DNA from: Diphasiastrum complanatum
Lineage: Eukaryota; Streptophyta; Lycopodiopsida; Lycopodiales; Lycopodiaceae
Length of the DNA: 64,000 nucleotides
Reading direction: 5' to 3'
Assembly: GCA_029204225.1 (NCBI GenBank)
Contig: CM055094.1
Coordinates: 67,478,536 to 67,542,535 of the forward strand
Under the pieces are notes generated by a model. That model saw only the letters and a list, made by a program, of their open reading frames with translations, was not told where the DNA came from and did not search any database. This document shows positions 35,701-49,043 of the stretch, piece by piece; the stretch's first letter is position 1, and each line of letters opens with the position of its first letter. Both the position numbers and the translations under genes were made by a program.

Positions 35701-36371
35701 ATCCTAGTTTTGATCCTTGGAGGAGGTCTTGAAAGTGGTATTAGCTGAATACTCGATTGGAAGCACGCAAGGGAGAAGTGGAGTGGAGGGTCTTGCAAAA
35801 GTTGGGGATCTGATTTTCTTGGAAGTGCGTAAAAGTGGAGGCAAAAGCTTGGAATTTGGGTTCAACCACTTTCTGACTTTTACGGTTTTCAAGAGGATTT
35901 TTGTTGCAGGCTAAGTGCACTACCATGATTTGAGCAAATTGATGGTTAAGCTCTTTAAAAGTGAAGCTGAAATTAGGTTGAAGCTCTTTTGAATCTGGTT
36001 TTTTGCAACTTTTTTCTTGACATGATTTGTCAAGTCCTTTTGGCAAATCTGATTTGAATGTAGAGTATTTGATTTTGGCGTAAGATTAGGACATATTGGA
36101 TGCTTTTATGGCACATATGGACCGGTACCTTAATGTGAAATTAATCTATTTCAAATTTTGATTTTTATGGTGTTTCATAGAAAAACCTATTAGAGAATTG
36201 TTGTGTCTATTTAAGCAGTGATTTCTTGTTGGTTTTTTTTGAACCAAAATCTGTTCTTTGAAAGGCTTCATTTTCATTTTGAAATCTCAACATCTGTGTA
36301 CTTTGTGGGAGTATCTGTAAAGTTTTCTGAAGGTTTTTTGCAAGCAAAACAGGTAATTTTTAGTATTTTAA
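35701..36371. other. Unassigned sequence
   Basis: AT-rich, no domain or repeat recognised. Confidence 0.4.
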
Positions 36372-36679
36372 ATCTGTATCATAGTTGCACTGCGTTTCTC
36401 GAACGCGTTTCAGAAACGTGTTTCGGAAATATGGAATTTTTCAGAAACGTTTTTTTTTAATTTTTTTTCTTTTGGTTTTCTTTTGTGCAATATGGGTATC
36501 AGGTGAAAGCTCTAATTAAGAGCATAATTACTATGTATTTTGCCGAATGTTTCGGGTGTAGGATGGTCTAGTTTAGGTGCATTAACTCCCAGGCGCATTA
36601 ATAAGAAAACATGATGTGTCCTGAACCGTACTGAAGCATTTTTCAACCATATGGAACTGTTTTTCAACCATACTCTCCC

Positions 36680-36683
36680 CCCC

Positions 36684-36733
<50 letters not shown>
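36680..36733. repeat. Compound (CT)n(CA)n microsatellite
   Basis: A C-rich run, then CTCTCT and CACACA repeats inside the deleted hAT copy. Confidence 0.9.
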
Positions 36734-36734
<1 letters not shown>

Positions 36735-36999
36735 GAACAGTACTGAATTGTTACACTGTTGTGAATAGGATCATCGTAATATATGATATCGGGCCACATG
36801 GCACCAAAATGGAGTACAATGATGTTCCATGAACATAATGAAAACTACACAACTAAGGCTCGTCAGAGTCATGGTAGGAACCATCATCTGAATCTGTGCC
36901 TGACTGCTCTGTCTCTCTGCTGCGTGCTTTGGCTTTGGATCCTCCCCCTGCCACAAAACACCCATTAGCCAAATGCAAAAATTGCGCCACGAGTCAACC

Positions 37000-37890
37000 C
37001 TAAACGCATGCAATGGGTTTATGGAAACAAAGTACTTGCATCTGCGAAGCTGAGCGAATGGAACTCAGCTCCCGCATAATGGTCTCCTCCTCCTGACGAA
37101 GCATCCTGCCTCGCCGTGCCTCTCGTCTGGGAGGCGTCCCTGTAGCATCCACGGCTGCCATCTGTGCAAACTCTCTGAACAGCAAAGGAAATGCCGCACT
37201 CGTAAAAGAACTGGCCAGCAAGTCGAGTGCACCGGGCATGCTGCTCTCTCTGCCACCCGCATCGATCAAGGGTCTGCTGTCTGGGCCTAACCTCTCTCTG
37301 CTGTGCACATGGCGCTCATGGTCTAACACGCGAACCGGATGGCTGATCTGTGGGTGTATCACTCTCTCTGGGAGGACCTGTCGAACCATGTGCTGCATCT
37401 GCCGCCGAAGAAGAGGAGGGACGAGAAGGACCCGCTGCTGCTGATCCAACCTGCTCATGTGACGCTCTCCCCTCTAAAGTAAGCCTTGCTGCTGTGGGTG
37501 GAACTGGAGTGGCACCGCCTGGACCATGCACTGCACCTAAACCCTGCCCAGAACGTGTTGTACTAGGCTCTGCACCCGTAGTAGGTCGTGCCTGCATACC
37601 TGTGACCCCTGCCTGTGAACCTGCAACTGCTCCTGTCCCTGTCCCTGTCCCTGTGTCTGTCCCTGTCCATGTCCAGAAACCTGTGATGCAGCACCGTGCC
37701 CGTACATAATAGACAACCTCTCTCTCTCACGGAAATCCTGGGGCAATCAGATTTGCCCAATGCCCGCCCGCCCGGCCCTCTGACCCTCAGTAAGTGAGCC
37801 CTAACCTTGGTAAGTGATCCTGTGAAGAGATCACCACAATGCAAGCATCTCCATCTACGGACTCCCGAGCCCTGGTGTGTAGCCACATCC
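37000..37890 (-). pseudogene. hAT transposase N-terminal fragment (BED finger and linker)
   Basis: Frame 37563-37886 encodes the BED-type finger ([16 protein letters not shown], then R-A-H and D-C-P). It is nearly identical in its core to 24290-24420 of the larger hAT. Frames 37316-37597 and 37000-37458 continue the Ser/Pro/Gly-rich linker to an E-E-E-T-I-M-R-E-L-S-S-I-R block, which parallels 25070-25130. Frameshifts separate the parts. DUF659 and the dimerisation domain are absent, so no transposase is made, but a DNA-binding fragment is conceivable. Confidence 0.8.
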
Positions 37891-38920
37891 CCCTCAGTAA
37901 GCTCAACCTCGCCCCAAAGGCCTCGGCCCTACACCGGCATCATGTCCACACGAGATCAAACCTGCGAACAAAAACAAGCAAACAACCGTTCAGTAGAAGA
38001 AAACACACTGCATTGAAAAACATTACCAGCCTAAAACATAGCTAAACACATCCGAGCACGCGTCACATTGATTCTAGCAAGATCATAGCAAGTGCCAAAA
38101 AACACACGAGACAGGGCGAGGGATAGAATAATTCCAGTGCAAGCCAAAACGGGTGACTGACGCTAGCATGGGAGTCCTTGCAGGCATCTAGGAGTCCAGT
38201 TTAGGCCTAGACCACGCTACTGGCAGATGCTTGCACTATGCTCTAACCCTAAACCCTAAATAACATGGAATTAGGGCAAGAAAATTGAAATTTGTGCTAC
38301 GGACGTAGACGGGCAGAATGGAGGTCACAGGAGTCTCTGCGGGCATGTGGAAATGCATTCTAGGCTCAGACATCACCTGAATCGGTTGCCCAGAAGCCAT
38401 TTTCTGAAAATGGCAAAAAAAAAACAAGCATTTGGATTGTGGTGTTAAAATCTCGCAAGGCGTGCCGTAATGGTTGAAACTGACGTCGTAGGAATCACCA
38501 TGGGCATGAAGAAAGGTGGTCTAGAGCCAAACTACGCTTGATTTGGTTGCCTACAGCTCAATGTCAACACTTGCAAAAAAACAAGCCTACACTTACCAAA
38601 AATCGAAAACTGATCGTTTCAATTTGCGTGAAGCTCAGATCCCCCTGGCACCGTGCACACCACCTCCGTATCGCCGAGTAGATGCCTGTCGACTATCCAC
38701 ATGCCAAGATCCGACGCCTACAGCTCAAAACAAAAAAATTTACCTCCTCCACGGCTGGCGCGATTCTGGCCGTGAAGAGGTGCTGGAATTCTTTAATCTA
38801 TTGATTTTTTTTTATGCGATTCTGGAATGCGATTCTGGGGGGAGAATCGCGTTTCTCAGAAATGCGATTTCCGAAACGTCCAGTCCCAGAATCGCGATTC
38901 TGTGCAACTATGATCAGAAC

Positions 38921-40079
38921 TACGAAAAGAATGATGCTTGCATCCAAAATTCATAAAACTCTGATTCATATAAAAGGAAAAAGAGGCTATGTTTTTTCAA
39001 ACCCACATGGTTATAGGAAGAGTAGGACAGGCAGACTTTCTGCATTAGCAAAGTTCAGAGAGGACAAACTTTACTGACAGCTTATAAATGAAATTGTAAT
39101 CAGTTACTTTTGCCTAATAATTTGAGAAAAAGTGATTCAGTGAAGAAGCTTTTGAAATCTGACCAGAATAGCTATTTTTTCTTAGTTCACTCTTGCTAGA
39201 GAGGTAAGAGGAATGATTAAAAAAATAGTCAATAAAGAGGGCCGCCGCCCTATTCTTTAGCTTCTTTCCCAGCGTATTTGCTTTCTCAGATCCATTATAG
39301 CAAAAGCTTGATGAAACTTTCTGTATGGCAAATCTTGGAGAATTTTTGAGCAAGTAAATTCATAGAGATACAGAATTTTTTACAAACTTTTGCTTCGTTC
39401 TTTTGTCCATGGGAGGCTAGCTGACCAGACTACAGTCCGTCCTAAGGGCATAGTGGAAGATATACCTGTCAAGATTGTTGGAGTTCAGTTATCATGCTTT
39501 TCCTGTAGCAAAATGGCACACGAGGAGTTCTTTGATCCATTTACTCGATACTTTAAGTAATGCGGTCTTGGAACTCCATCAAAGTAACAAGCAACATGAT
39601 CAAAAAATGCATTATCTATATAACTAACTACAATTTATTAATTCTAACAACCTGGCTTGTCATTGGATATGTTTATCAGGGAAAAAAAAAATCTAAACGC
39701 TTCGAAGTTGTCAAGGATTGGATTAATAGATGGTCAAGCTATTTTAGCTTGCATAACGTCCCAGAGGATAAGCAGATTTCGTCAATCCTCTTGTTTCTAG
39801 AGAGAAAGTGAATATGACTGGTTTTTAGCATTTAGGGTACCACGCGTATGATACTCATCAAAATCAATAAGTGATTCAATCTCATGAGGCTCTAATGGAG
39901 CCATTGACTTAGCCTAGTCGATATCAGATTCCATGAGCTGCACTTTTTAAAATATGCTTACGCACATCTCTACTAGAGCATTAGAATTGGTCAAAAGCAT
40001 AAGGTCCTAATTGCTTGGAATTTGATCCAAAACTACTGGAAACCCATTCAATTGTAATCCTCTGTTTTTTCTCTTTCTA
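38921..40079. other. Unassigned sequence
   Basis: No domain or repeat recognised. Confidence 0.4.
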
Positions 40080-40207
40080 CTGATACCCATATAGCATGCT
40101 ATTTTTCCAAAAAATAAGAAATAAATTTTGAATTGCGATTCATTATGTGCGAATTGCGCACGATTTGCGACTAGCGATTCGGATCGCAAATCACGGCTGC
40201 ATCTATG
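40080..40207 (-). mobile_element. hAT-family terminus (orphan right end)
   Basis: It ends CTGCATCTATG at 40197-40207 (reverse complement CATAGATGCAG). Inward there are CG-containing subterminal motifs (GCGATTCGGATCGC), an A-rich tract, and TGATACCCATATAGC near 40080, the reverse of the GCAATATGGGTATCA motif. The opposite end is not found. Confidence 0.55.
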
Positions 40208-41058
40208 CTTCCAACATTTATTTTGCATTGTGGAAAGAACTTTGTTCCTTCACAGTGCTCTTTCTTCTACACATATTCAAGCTCTAGATCTGCTTGTAGC
40301 CCCAATGTTTGTATATTGGAACTATCTCCAACTATTTTCCTTCAACTATGATTCCTCTCTCTGGTGCTTCTATCCATTATATTCCTTTTGTCTACATTGA
40401 CCTGCATACTGGAAAAATTATGGTATTTATCAAGGGCATTCAATTTTTTTTGTAAATTGCCTGTCCTTTGCCAGGAAGACTCAATTATCTCTATATATCG
40501 ATAGGAAAAAATTGTAGAGGAATGCAGAATAAATAGGTTGAGGGGGTTGAGGTGGACCTGCATGGTGCCTTCCAGTGACACCAAGCCTGCCATCTCTTAA
40601 AATGATCCATTTTCCCTCATCCTTGGCAACCTGGCCCTGTCGCCTGCGGCCTCTCCTTTATCCTGTGCCCGTGCCCTGCGTGCATCCTCTCTGGTAAAGT
40701 GTATACAGACGAGTCTCTAGTGATGTGAATTGGATGACCAAAATAGATGAGTCTGGTTCAGGATTCGGGTGTAGTACGGTATCAAGGAACTCCTGACTTG
40801 TCTAATTTGGGGACACATCATGAAGAGTCCTCGAACTTGAATGTCTCACCTTTGCTCGTCTGTAAGTGCTCCTCATATATTGAAGCAAAGACTCTTTTGA
40901 GTTATGATTGAGGACATCTTTGTATTACTGTTTCGAAACACTAGAGTCGATCTCCTCTATTATTTTCTAATTTATGTGTAAGTACCTAACTCTGGTAGCG
41001 ATATCCCCCCCCCCCCCTACACCGATTGGGACATTCAGTTCCATGTTCTCTTGTTGTT
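40208..41058. other. Unassigned sequence
   Basis: Nothing recognised apart from a C run near 41007. Confidence 0.4.
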
Positions 41059-41202
41059 ATGGCTGTGGTATTTTAGCAATTTGATCTCTCCACATGGAGG
41101 TTTTTCACACACAAGAGGCCAAATCCATTTATGGCTGTGGTGTTTAGCAATTCGATCTCTCCACATGGAGGTTTTCTATACACAAAGGACCAAGTCCATT
41201 TT
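41059..41202. repeat. 72-bp tandem duplication
   Basis: Two units starting ATGGCTGTGGT at 41059 and 41131 share most bases, including ATCTCTCCACATGGAGGTTT. Confidence 0.85.
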
Positions 41203-44200
41203 TTGAGGTGGACTTGTGGGGCACTTGGGCTGGGGCACTTGGGCCCCACACCTACTCCCCACGTTGATAGGAGCTGAACTCTGAAGTGGCCTCAATTTGA
41301 ATTCGGATGATGTGGAAGAAATCTCATTGGATTAGGGATTGTGGTCCCACCACTTCCTAAGTGCACTTACTCCATGTTGGCATTTTTTATGGCCACCGGG
41401 TAAATCTTACCTTGTGAAAGGTGGGGAGGCCACTTGAAGCGACCTTAACCAATGGGAGGAGAGTATTTGGGTCATCTCCCGCTTAACCCCCCTCCTGGAA
41501 ACACCCTTAGTATCTGTAGTGTCGCTGTGCAGGATAGTGAAGTTCCAATTTTTCTCTCCAAGTGGCCAGGTCTTGAATTCATCAGGGCTTTTCTGCTGAG
41601 CATGTATATTAACAACAATAGCTTGGAGTACTGGTGGCAAAATTTTTGGCTCAATGCATCATTTTATTTACTTTCTGAAAGGAGTAAGATTTTCGAAAGG
41701 AGAGAAGGAGAGGGGTATCTTTCTAGGCCTACAAGAGGAGGGAGGACAGATAGAAGAAGGTAAGGGAAGAATGAAGAAAAAACCGATCAGTGAAATGTAT
41801 TAATGTGTTGATGTCTAGCAGCATACAAGGGGAGTACAATATGTTGTGAGACCTCAGACAGCTATCGAGGGAAGCAGCCCTTCATACGAAATTCTGAAAA
41901 CATTACATTGAGACAATCCAAAAGAATTCTTAGCGTGTCTAGAAAGTAGTCAATTAATTATCAAGCATGTTCGTGCAGAAAGAATGGTTTAAGCTGAGAG
42001 TCTGCACAAAGTTTAAAATGCTGTAGAAGTGAGCATGCCTGTGGCTAGATTCTAGTTGTTTAAAAAACTGCAGAACCTATTTCTTGTCTCACTTTTTCAA
42101 TTTATGTGCTCTTGACGCTCTCTGTTGAGTTGTCCTTGTTTTATGGCTTTGGCTTTCTCAATAATGTTTCATAAAGATTTAGATACTCCTTTCTATTTGT
42201 ATCACGTGGTGAAGTCCACATGTTGGCAAATAAAGTAGTAGTCCTGTCAAGAATCGGTTATTCTGTTTCAACAATCTTACAAAAAGTCAATATTTCATAC
42301 GAGGACTAGATTTTGTTGAAGTACTGCACAAGAGATGATTGCATCTCTTTAGTGATATCCTATGGCTAATATCAATTTATCTCCTGCAGAGAGTGTGACA
42401 TAGTTCCTTTGCCTTTATACAAGGACGCAACTTTTTCTGTTCAAAGTTCTCAATAAGTGGCTAGTTTAAGAGGCTTCTTTGCATGAACCTTTATTATCTT
42501 CTCTGAGATTGTTTGTACGTTTCATCAATGTCATACCATTCTAAAATTGTTTGATTGTTTGTTTCACAACGTGTCTTTTTCTGAAGGCCTTGTTTTTAGT
42601 TTGTAGAAAGGCTCTTATATCATGAAGTGTTGAATCATCTCAATTCTGACTTTATGCAACTGGAGTTCTATGCAGGAAAAAAGTTTCTCTGGATGTTCAC
42701 CTTTTCAGGAAACTGATGAAGCTTATCTCATTTCTACGGTATAAGGTTTCCTCTTAGAAGCTTCAGGATTTTTATGAGGATTCACATATTCTCAAATGTG
42801 TTGCCTGTCTTGACCTCAAGAATGGAAATTTTAACCACTCATTTGACATGTACATTCAAGCAAAATGCATGCTTATGATTTTCAGCATTATTTAGGTGGT
42901 GAACAATCTGCATTTCAGTGTTGTCTGAGATGTTGATGCTGGCCAGCACTCTTTCAATGTAGGTTATTAAATGTTAAAATCTTCCAAACCTCCAAAGAAG
43001 AGTAGTCAAGATAGGATACTAATACAGGCTCTTAAAATTAGTGGCCATGTAAAAGTTACAGCTGGCTAGTTTGAAACTGATTGTGCTGGATCAATTGCCT
43101 ATCTGAAGTAACTGCTATACTTGATTACACCAGAAAGGACAAAATTTACAGGTTTGGCTTATGTGGCTATGCCTATGAGGTTTTGGTTTTGTGCTTACCA
43201 TCAACCTTTCATATCTTTCAAGAACTGGAAGGAGAGTTCACGAGTGTTTTGTTGACTCTTGTGAATTACTTTCAAGCTTGTAGTCAGATCTTCTAAACGC
43301 TTGACCATTCTCTTTGTATTGGAATTTGTTAGTTTCAGTCCTCTTAGTGCTGATTCCAAGGATTTGGTAATGTCTAACGTGTATTGGATGATGAAATAAT
43401 ATGTCGGATTTTTCCCCAATTTATATGCATGTCATTGGGAGTTGAGACAGTGTCACCACCAAAGGAAATGCAGAGAGAGGAGAGAAAATGATCTGGTCCT
43501 ATTGCAGAATTCTTCTATGCAGCCTTCATGCAGTTAAATGTCCGTCCATTTTTCAACTGGTGGTCAGAGATCTCCTTATGTTCGTCAACCTTCCTTGCAG
43601 AAGACCCTAAAATGTTTTCAATCTTTTGCTAAGGATTTGTGGCCTTATATAAAAATCAATCTCTTCTCAACACTAGAGAAGTCCAAGTGTCAAGCATGTA
43701 AGTGAGTGACTGTCCTAGCAGCAGTTCAGAGCTCCAAAAAATCTCGTTTCTTTGGTTTTTGAACCTAATCAAATCGTCTTTCAATAAAATTCAATGTGTC
43801 AAAACTTTTCATATTTTCACAACTTCTCCTCTCCTTGCAAAAGTAGTGCTATAGTATATGCTCGTTTCTAACCATGTCGATTATGTTTTCAAGGCTGATT
43901 TCTGTATTTTTTCCGGAAATTATCTGGTTGGAGATTCTGATAATGTTTTTATCCTAGTGGGGTTGATTGAGTCCTATGTTGTCTGTGCTGGACGTGTGTT
44001 TTTTCTTGTAACTTCACACTTTTCATGCCTCATGTTCTTGGCACTTCGAATGGTTCAAGTACCTTTATTATGTATTATGAGGACACCTGAGTTACATCCT
44101 GGTTCTTTTATACATCTTCAAAAGAACTCTGATTCTGTCCAGTGTTTGTTGTCGAGTGGTCAAAGGAACTATGACAAAAGCATGATGGGGTTGATTTTTA

Positions 44201-44929
44201 TTCCAGAAATAGTAAATCTTTTCTCTTCATTTACTAAAACCTATATCTATGCATTGAAAATTATCTGCTTTTAGCATCATGGGTATGTTCAACAATGTGA
44301 ACTTGTATACTTGTCTATGAATCATATTCTCTTTCATTATAAGCTTGGCATTTACAAACTTCGTGCAAAAAATCACAAAACCTTTTTTGTTCATGGTGTT
44401 TGATGCACCTCTGTTATATTAATGTTCAATCTCGAATGTAAAAAGATCTTTGCATGATTTCTTCCTCTTAACTATCTAGCTGTGCTAGTCTCTGCATTCA
44501 AATTATAGCAAAAGCTGGTACAATTTCACCAAATCAAATTGTGCTAGATAAAAGATCCGCTAGATCCTTTTGCTTAAATGGATTGGCCACTCATGATGAA
44601 ATAAATGAATTATCATGGGTTTGTAGAGTCAAATCCATACTAACTTGTGGTAGCACAACCAAAAATCAGTAGCAGATTTTTGGGCACCCTCCAAACAAAA
44701 CTTGCTGAAAACTAGTTGCATAAAAATCAGATTTAAGATTCTGATTTTTGGGTGTCACAAATTGCTCCAAGATCTTTGATGGTGCCCTCCTTCAACCTGA
44801 AAAGAGACAAAAAAGCTGATCCAAACTCCACTTCGAAAGATCAGCAGTATGCTGAAATTTCAGAACAAAAAGTAGAGAAGCTCCTCTTCTGGTAGGGCGC
44901 CAACAGACAAGCTTGTTGCAGATCAGGTA
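41203..44929. other. Long stretch without recognised genes
   Basis: AT-rich DNA. The longest ORF (138 codons at 43858) lacks any domain I recognise and has unremarkable codon use. I see no RNA gene. Confidence 0.5.
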
Positions 44930-44941
44930 GCTCTGATACCA
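44930..44941 (-). promoter_or_regulatory. Primer binding site (initiator Met-tRNA)
   Basis: The minus strand reads TGGTATCAGAGC, a full 12-base match to the site complementary to plant initiator tRNA-Met. It directly adjoins TGTAGGAAAG at 44942, read as an LTR edge. Confidence 0.7.
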
Positions 44942-45190
44942 TGTAGGAAAGCAAGATTCAAGTCACCAAGATCTAGTTATCAATCAATCTCCACAAGAAA
45001 CGAGAGAGAAGAGGTTGGGCGCCCAACTCTAAGTGGGTTAAGATTCTACCCCCATAGTTTGCTAAGGAAAGGAACATTATCATAGTAAAGGCAACAATAG
45101 CTACTACTAGATGCAATTTCAAATAATGTAGGTTGAAGTTTTAAGTGCAACGAGTGAAGGGCATTATGAGACACAAAGCATCTACTTCAT
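44942..45190 (-). mobile_element. LTR remnant next to a PBS (outer end unknown)
   Basis: Plus-strand start TGTAGGAAAGC touches the PBS. No gag or pol is visible on the inner side, so this may be a non-coding LTR element (TRIM or LARD type) or a decayed copia. The outer end is not determined. Confidence 0.45.
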
Positions 45191-45199
45191 GAGTAAAGC

Positions 45200-45243
<44 letters not shown>
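45200..45243. repeat. (TA)n microsatellite
   Basis: About 44 bp of alternating T and A. Confidence 0.9.
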
Positions 45244-45246
<3 letters not shown>

Positions 45247-48200
45247 TATTCAATTCCTAGAAGCCTTGCTAGAGATGCAAACATGTGACTATATAGTACA
45301 TCAAAAGAGGAGTGGAACAGCCCTTCAGTCTTTATGTATCTATTTTTTTATCATGTTGTTATAAGAACAAGTTCATTGAGACTTGTGAATTATTCTACCC
45401 TCCCATTTTTGTATTTACAAAAGGTCGAGGTCAAGCATTACCCTAAGTCATGTAACATGGTCACTCCACCAATTGTGTCACCTAATAGAGGTATTTTCTT
45501 GTAAAATGTAGTTGTTAGACTTTATGGGACCATGGCCTTTTAAGAACCTATACTAGTAGTGGTAAGGGTCATTTGAAAAGTTACAATAAAGCCCATTAGG
45601 GCAAGAGTAACTCAATAAATAATTCGTACTATAGTAAGACAATTGGAAGTTCATTTGGTTATGTACAAGTTGACTAATTCTTTCCCTATTCTTATCTTAA
45701 AGTAGGGTATGAGGGATTGGAGTGCACGAAATTTGTAGGCATTGTTTTTTGTGAAAAAAACGATTTATCAAATTAGAGTCATCAAAGGCATGCAAAAAGT
45801 TTGTAAAGACTTATTTAGGTTGGTAAGTAGATTTGCAATTTTTGAAATGCATTGTCACGCTCTCACATGGGGTGGTTTGTTTAACTCCAAATCTGAGGCT
45901 CATGATACGTCCCACCCCCCCTCCCAAACAAAAAGAAAAAAGAAAAAGAAAAAAAAGAGGCTTGTGATATGTGAGTTTTCAATTAGCAAGCAGGAAAACA
46001 AAAAAGAATATTGATATTTATCCCTTGATTGAGGTAATGGATAACAAGTTATGATGGGTTATGCAACTACGGTGCCCAATAACTAGCTGTCTTCTAAGTT
46101 GTGTAGTTTGATTCATGTTGGCTCTTATCAATGTCAGTCAACTTTGTAGATAGCTTATTATTGAAAATGTGAGACATCAATGCCTTATGTGTTGGTATCT
46201 ACCACAATATGTTCTTTGACAAATTTGCATGAAAATTGCATTGAGTTTTATGATGGTGGAAATACAAGAGAAATAAATCTTCATGAATTTTGTCAGAAGC
46301 CTTGTTGATTGTTATAGTGAAGGAGCTATCTTCCACTTTGTCAGGTTACCACCTTTGATATTTTTTGAAATTTCTATCAAGCTTCACTAAAGATCGATGG
46401 AGTTTTGGAATGAAGGCATGCTATTCAAATGAAACCAAGGTAGTACATACAATTGAGATGGCCTTTGAATCCACAATGTATCACTCTAGGCATCTAGACA
46501 TGGACAACTTTGAAAACTCACATCTTTATATGATGGATGGATGTTATATTTGCAATTTTTGCACTAAATCTAGAACACGATATTCTATTGTTGTATGGCA
46601 TGTTTCAAACCAAATCTTTACCATTATATGGCAAAGTTGGTGATGTACATGTAGTCATGCACTTTCTTGTGAATAGTCCATAGGAATTGATTTTAGTATG
46701 TGTGAGAGTTACTCATGCTTGTTACATAAATTTGATCACTTTTGATTCAAAATTAGAGAGTCTAATCTCAATCCAGTTGAATGACATGTTTAGCCTCAAG
46801 AGATCTATTATTTCTATTCCAAACAACAACCCTAATTGTTATTTGTGAAGGCGAAACATGTTTTTTGAAATTTCTACTTAGCTCTTCGTCAATCAACCTT
46901 TTCTTTTGCACATCATATAACTACTTTGATCATAAGAGCAAGCCCTTTAGTTTAGAGAAATTTGCACTTCACCATTAGGACATCATGTACCTTATTTCTA
47001 TAATGCTAATCTCATTCATGTATGCTTCTTCTACATGTTGCATAAACCCATCACCAATTGCTTATTTCTCACCATGAAGTTACAAGCAACTTTATAGTTT
47101 TTGAATGTTCAGGAATCTTGAATCAAAGTGGGGAGCTTGTCATCCAAGATTGTGCCCATTATTTATAAATTTAAAAAAGCCACATCGATGCTTAAGTCAC
47201 ATTCTAAATGTGAAGACAAATTAATCTTTGTAAAATGTTTTTGCAAGCAAGAGGTACTACTTGTCAACAAGGTATAGGTCATGGTTGCAAAAAAATTTGC
47301 AAGCACAAGCTTGCTAGCTTGTTAGGGCTATGTATGCCCGTTTGTAGAAATAGTGTCAAAATCTTTAATGCATTTGCTTCAAGTCCAAAAGTACAACTTG
47401 TAACCTTGCCCTAGGTCAAAAGCACTACTAGTAAATTTTCATGCTGGCTTATGAGAGAGATCACATTTGGCATTTAGATCTTTCATGCAAAAATAGCACT
47501 AGAATTTATAGTCTTTTTTGCAAGCACCAACTATAATTCATGCTTGCAAAACTCTTAGATAGCCTTACTTGAGAGCTCCAAATTAGATTAAACTTTGAAA
47601 CCCTGTCTCATTGGGACCTCAAGGTTGCTTGCAAGATTTACCACATCTGGCATCCATGAACATCAATATTCTAACATGGTATAAGATGAACAAATGGCTT
47701 ACTGTAGCCAAATCTACAAAACTTGTCATGCTAATAGACTTAGCTTGAACTTGATTCACAAGATGTTGTAGAAATTTGTATTGAAAAACATTTTTTTCAT
47801 TTTTTGGACTAGATGGGTTAGAATCAAGCTAACAACGTAAAATATGCATACTATAATCAAAAAGAAAAAAAGCAGCAAAACTAGCTACTTTGATAGTGTG
47901 ATGCACATATCACAAATTACAAACCAATTAAACTAGTGTTGAAAATCAGACATCGATTCAATTAAAATCTGAATCATATACTACAATAGCAACTAAAGTG
48001 AAAGTCAGAATTGTTTACACTTAAGACAATTATCTCAAATAAACGATAAGACCAATGTGGATCAATAACCATCTTATGATTCTAACAAGAGTTTCTCTAC
48101 CAAATCACTTGACCCTATCTCCAATGTTGAGGCTTGATTGACAAAACTGTTATGAGTATTTTGCTAGTACTTTTGCAAATATTTGATTCTATGCTTCTGC

Positions 48201-48557
48201 TACCATGAGCATTGGAGGATTTCAAGATGGAACTTCTTGCTAATATCTTTTAAACATAAATGTAGTTATGATACTTTGCCTATTGAAATAAGATAATAAA
48301 ATTGTAGACTATTTTGAAACATTTTTTGGTATATTCAATTGTGAATATGCTATAATTGAAATGAAAAGTTTTGTACCTTCATCTATGTATCAAATAGAAA
48401 CTCTTACAATTTTACTACTTGATTTACTGCTTCCCCGAAAACGCCTATAGACATTGGTGATTTATTGTCCATGCACTATAGATTGTGCTACGATAGTATT
48501 TTTGTCTTGCATATGGCTTTTCTGTCATAGCTGGCAATCCATGTTGTTTGAGAGTAG
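45244..48557. other. Long stretch without recognised genes
   Basis: AT-rich DNA with chance ORFs only. An A-rich tract is near 45920. Confidence 0.45.
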
Positions 48558-48642
48558 TTATATATACAGACTGTTCTGCTATCATTGTAGAGAGAGAATA
48601 TCGTGGTGCTCAATGAGTTTAGATGAGTAGGAGTGAAGATTT

Positions 48643-48800
48643 GTCGATAATCTTTGCATCAGGAGGAGCTTCGCCAAGACGTCAGGTCCTATTCTTCATT
48701 AATGAAGTATACTTAGCATTCATGGCAATGCGCCAGTTGTCTGCACTTGAACTCGACAGTGCTTTTGCTATTGAGGCAGGTTCATCATAAATGTTGAATG
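48643..48800 (-). pseudogene. Start of copia reverse transcriptase
   Basis: The minus strand reads D-E-P-A-S-I-A-K-A-L, then W-R-I-A-M-N-A-K-Y-T-S-L-M-K-N-R-T, stop, R-L. This is the N-terminal signature of copia RT (W..AM..E...L..N.TW.L), with the Trp codon changed to TGA. It ends where LTR-like sequence begins. Confidence 0.75.
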
Positions 48801-49043
48801 CCTAAGGGATATAACGATCAGGCTCTTGTCAATGTCGAGCAGATCTTCAAACAATAGCCAGTTGCTGAGATGATGATTCTCCTTGTTGTGTGACATGGGT
48901 AACTACGATTGTTGTGAAACAATCACAGATCGAAGCTTGTCGATGGTGATGGGAGTCGTTGGAACGAACTCTTGCATTGGTTGCTTTTGCTTGAAGTCGT
49001 AAAATCTGTCTTCGAGGAAGATGACGTCTCAAGTGACTGTGAT

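Larger units (their letters stand above)
36380..38912 (-). mobile_element. Internally deleted hAT copy with perfect 11-bp TIRs
   Basis: Left end CATAGTTGCAC (36380-36390) and right end GTGCAACTATG (38902-38912) are perfect inverted repeats. Flanks ATCTGTAT and ATCAGAAC agree at 5 of 8 positions. CG-rich subterminal repeats and the GCAATATGGGTATCAGGTG motif (about 36487) match the other hAT ends. It holds only the N-terminal transposase half on the minus strand. Confidence 0.85.

Noticed and set aside
43858-44274. 138-codon ORF as a candidate gene
   Set aside because: No recognisable domain, no splice or promoter context, hydrophobic low-complexity translation typical of T-rich DNA.
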